DNA from: Clostridia bacterium | GTDB taxonomy: Bacteria > Bacillota > Clostridia > Oscillospirales > RGIG577 | Reading direction: 5' to 3' | Assembly: GCA_017419325.1 (NCBI GenBank) | Contig: JAFOLN010000100.1 | Location: forward strand, 1 to 8,599 | Length of the DNA stretch: 8,599 nucleotides | Shown here: positions 7,216 to 8,599 of the stretch, in pieces | Position numbering within the stretch: the stretch's first letter is position 1 | Layout of the letters: every line of letters begins with the position of its first letter | Program-made: the position numbers and the translations under genes | The notes under the pieces: generated by a model | Database searches by the model: none | What the model was told of the DNA's origin: nothing | The model's input: only the letters and a program-made list of their open reading frames with translations

Positions 7216-7387
7216 CAAAGATAGCGCTCCACATCATGTGACAGTACAGCGCATGTTATGCGCCGTCCCAGCGCGTCCCCCGTTTCAGGCGTCTGAAAGG
7301 CGCACTTCGGCGGCCGACCCCTTTCCTCCCTTTCTTCATGCCTGATTTAAAAAGGGCATACTGATGATCGCCGCGCCTCTATCGCTT
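7216..7387 (-). promoter_or_regulatory. Lysine riboswitch (L-box) aptamer
   Basis: Read on the minus strand, the stretch carries the conserved L-box blocks in order: GATAGAGG (7383-7376), GCCGAAG (7311-7305), GCTGGGACGGCG (7272-7261), ACTGTCACAT (7245-7236) and GTGGAGCGCTA (7232-7222). The closing P1 helix pairs GATAG (7383-7379) with CTATC (7224-7220), enclosing about 164 bases, the normal size. Known L-box RNAs bind lysine and stop expression of lysine synthesis or transport genes. A terminator follows at 7202-7168, so control here is by premature termination ahead of the ABC importer operon. Confidence 0.94.
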
Positions 7388-7406
7388 GTCCGAAAAAAAC
7401 GGACAA
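7386..7406 (-). other. Small hairpin at the 5' end of the riboswitch leader
   Basis: TTGTCCG, seven T residues and CGGACAA form a perfect 7-bp stem with a U7 loop in the transcript. It begins about 10 bases after the predicted transcription start and abuts the aptamer's P1 stem. Its role is unknown; it could protect the 5' end or guide aptamer folding. Confidence 0.6.
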
Positions 7407-7422
7407 AATATTACTTTTAATC

Positions 7423-7451
7423 AGTTTATCCGATTTTCTCTGATATGTCAA
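7423..7451 (-). promoter_or_regulatory. Sigma-A-type promoter of the lysine-transporter operon
   Basis: On the minus strand a perfect -35 TTGACA (7451-7446), a 17-bp spacer and -10 TAAACT (7428-7423) are present. Transcription would start near 7416, giving a leader of about 290 bases that contains the riboswitch. Confidence 0.9.
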
Positions 7452-7463
7452 TACGTTTGACGC

Positions 7464-8096
7464 CTATAAAAGCTCCCGAAAGCCCGTAATATACGTGTCC
7501 GCCAGCTTTAAGAGCTCGTCCTTTCTGTTTACGAAGGATTTGTCCTCTATAACGTACACGATGAAGCCCGCCTTTTTCGCCGTCCTTGCGGCGTAGGGCG
7601 CGTCCTCGAATACGGCGGTCTCGGCGGGCTCGGTGCCCAGCCTTCTTGCCGCCTCAAAGTATATGTCGGGGCTGTGCTTGTCCGCGCCCACGTCGTCCTC
7701 GCAGATAACGAAGTCGAACATGTCGTATACGCCCAGGCGGGTGAGCGCCTCCTCGGCGTATTTTTTCGGCGTGGCCGTGGCGATGCCGAAGGGTATGCCG
7801 TCGCGCTTAAGCTTTTGTAAGTACTCAACCGCGTAGGGCTTAAGCTTCACGCGGTCGCGGTACATTATGTGTATCTGCTCGCGCATCTGAACGAGGAACT
7901 CCTCTTTGGTCTTCCAGAGCTTGAAGCGTCCCATAAGATACTTCAAAGAGTCGTCGAGGCTCATTTCCTTTATTATATCCGTAAGATCGTCGGGCGGCTC
8001 CACGCCCAGAGACCGAAGGTGATTTGCGCTTAAGTTGTCCCACTCCCGCATGGAGTCAAGCACGGTGCCGTCCATATCGAATATTGCACTTTTCAT
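7464..8096 (-). CDS. HAD-superfamily hydrolase, subfamily IA (beta-phosphoglucomutase-like phosphatase)
   Basis: The 210-residue cytoplasmic protein has all four HAD motifs. Motif I is FDMDGT (6-11), with nucleophile D7 and acid/base D9. Motif II is at IATAT (105-109). Motif III is lysine K140 in DKHSPDIY. Motif IV is FEDA (163-166), with E164 and D165 for magnesium. The helical cap between residues about 15 and 85 and the FEDA form place it among small-molecule phosphatases or phosphomutases related to beta-phosphoglucomutase; the substrate cannot be predicted. GGGAGGG lies 5 bases before the ATG. It has its own promoter, and no terminator is seen between its stop and the transporter promoter 12 bases on. 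A link to lysine metabolism is not supported by sequence. Confidence 0.92.
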   Translation of the reverse strand: MKSAIFDMDGTVLDSMREWDNLSANHLRSLGVEPPDDLTDIIKEMSLDDSLKYLMGRFKLWKTKEEFLVQMREQIHIMYRDRVKLKPYAVEYLQKLKRDGIPFGIATATPKKYAEEALTRLGVYDMFDFVICEDDVGADKHSPDIYFEAARRLGTEPAETAVFEDAPYAARTAKKAGFIVYVIEDKSFVNRKDELLKLADTYITGFRELL

Positions 8097-8127
8097 ACGT
8101 TCCCTCCCGAGTAGATATGTATACTAT

Positions 8128-8156
8128 ATCTTAGCAGATATAAGGGCTTTTGGCAA
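8128..8156 (-). promoter_or_regulatory. Promoter of the HAD phosphatase gene
   Basis: On the minus strand, TTGCCA (8156-8151), a 17-bp spacer and TAAGAT (8133-8128) fit a sigma-A promoter, and TGC directly before the -10 makes it extended. The start would be near 8121, about 25 bases before the ATG. Confidence 0.75.
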
Positions 8157-8226
8157 GCGGGGGGAATATATCGGACACTTCGTTTCCGAAGGCCTTCCCA
8201 TGCAAGCCGCAGAAAGCCTCCGGCTG

Positions 8227-8260
8227 TGTCATTCTGAGGCGCGAAGAGGCGAAGAATCTC
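8227..8260. repeat. Dispersed intergenic repeat-like element (GTCATTCTGAG...GAAGAATCTC type)
   Basis: The stretch begins GTCATTCTGAGG and ends GCGAAGAATCTC, the pattern of an intergenic repeat that recurs in many bacterial genomes and yields spurious peptides such as CHSEARRGEES. ATTCT and AGAAT at its ends are complementary, and GAGGCG occurs twice inside. Copy number cannot be judged from one window. Confidence 0.5.
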
Positions 8261-8298
8261 TTAGCCTCCCTTGCTGAACCACCCCAAAAAATCCGCTT

Positions 8299-8337
8299 CG
8301 CGTATTTTCCGGGGGCCCCGGTCGGCCATCATACGCG
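8299..8337. repeat. Stem-loop with nested GC palindrome
   Basis: CGCGTAT (8299-8305) pairs with ATACGCG (8331-8337), and inside it CCGGGGGCCCCGG (8309-8321) is a palindrome around a central G. No T-run follows on either strand, so it is not a standard terminator. It may belong to the repeat at 8227-8260. Confidence 0.5.
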
Positions 8338-8370
8338 GCGTAGTCATTTAACTTTCCCGTAGATTCTATG

Positions 8371-8599
8371 CGGCTTCGCCGCTCCGCCAAGTCTGGGGTT
8401 CCCGCTGGAAGATGGTTTTTGCAAATAAAGAAGCTTTTTAATAAAGCCTGCTTTACAACCAGCGGGCACCCGGCACCCGGAGCGGCTCGGCCGCGGAGCG
8501 CCAGTGGGGAAGTAAGTCACCCGACTGATGCCTCATGGCGAAAAGCTTCGAAGACCAAAAGGAGCGCCCTCATTCCGACTATAAATGGCGCGTTTAAAA
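8371..8599. ncRNA. Candidate structured non-coding RNA, strand uncertain, possibly cut by the right edge
   Basis: Nested long-range pairings mark this stretch. CCGCTCCG (8379-8386) pairs perfectly with CGGAGCGG (8478-8485). Inside it 8396-8408 pairs with 8459-8471 over 13 bases with one mismatch, closing an AT-rich loop of 50 bases. Further on, GCGCCA (8498-8503) can pair with TGGCGC (8586-8591), enclosing a local stem (AGTGGG with CCC and ACT around 8503-8526) and a CTTCGAAG hairpin (8546-8553). No protein frame is credible here. The nested architecture resembles large structured bacterial RNAs; I cannot assign it to a known family with certainty. A pair of insertion-type inverted repeats is a less likely alternative. 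Confidence 0.4.

Larger units (their letters stand above)
8157..8370. other. Non-coding stretch with repeat-like and palindromic sequence
   Basis: No credible gene is seen on either strand. Apart from the repeat and palindrome listed separately, it holds only a short inverted repeat (TCGGA at 8171-8175 and TCCGA at 8185-8189). Open frames here have no ribosome binding site and show no protein-like composition. Confidence 0.6.

Noticed and set aside
7031..7345. Plus-strand 104-residue open frame over the riboswitch
   Set aside because: It overlaps the binding-protein start and the structured leader; the riboswitch explains the sequence.
7126..7463. T-box leader for the transporter operon
   Set aside because: The conserved blocks match the lysine riboswitch, and no T-box AGGGUGGNACCGCG-like antiterminator sequence is present.
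8035..8362. Overlapping plus-strand frames of 80 and 70 residues
   Set aside because: They contain the peptide CHSEARRGEES typical of a translated intergenic repeat and overlap the phosphatase promoter; no ribosome binding site.
8396..8471. Terminal inverted repeats of a small transposon
   Set aside because: The arms are nested within another complementary pair and enclose only 50 bases with no transposase or evident target duplication, so a folded RNA fits better.

Overview
The window looks like chromosomal DNA of a GC-rich, endospore-forming Clostridia-type Firmicute. The evidence is a full-length spoIIE gene, strong GGAGG-type ribosome binding sites, sigma-A-like promoters, an L-box (lysine) riboswitch and a Gram-positive lipoprotein-type binding protein. 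A marked preference for the ATA isoleucine codon despite the high GC content is a further trait. I cannot name the species.

Left part (1-1747): a secreted or membrane-anchored polysaccharide deacetylase on the minus strand, cut by the left window edge, diverges from a membrane-bound family 2 glycosyltransferase of the polyprenyl-phosphate type. Both suggest cell-envelope work.

Middle (1748-4574): spoIIE lies behind a promoter with a perfect TATAAT and a -35-like element 21 bp upstream, the wide spacing known from the Spo0A-activated spoIIE promoter of Bacillus subtilis. A gene for a 91-residue tail-anchored protein of unknown function follows it. A hairpin terminator closes this block and also serves the converging transporter operon.

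Right-centre (4582-7463): a three-gene minus-strand ABC uptake operon (binding lipoprotein, permease, ATPase). It is preceded by a strong promoter and a lysine riboswitch with its own intrinsic terminator, so the transporter is best read as a lysine importer switched off when lysine is plentiful. A perfect 16-bp intercistronic hairpin after the binding-protein gene probably makes that protein more abundant than the membrane components.

Right end (7464-8599): a HAD-family phosphatase on the minus strand with its own promoter is followed by about 440 bp with no credible protein gene. This holds a dispersed-repeat-like sequence, a strong palindrome, and nested long-range inverted repeats that look like a structured non-coding RNA running to the window edge.

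The best-supported notable item is the riboswitch-controlled lysine transporter. The most open ones are the candidate structured RNA at the right edge and the small protein after spoIIE.
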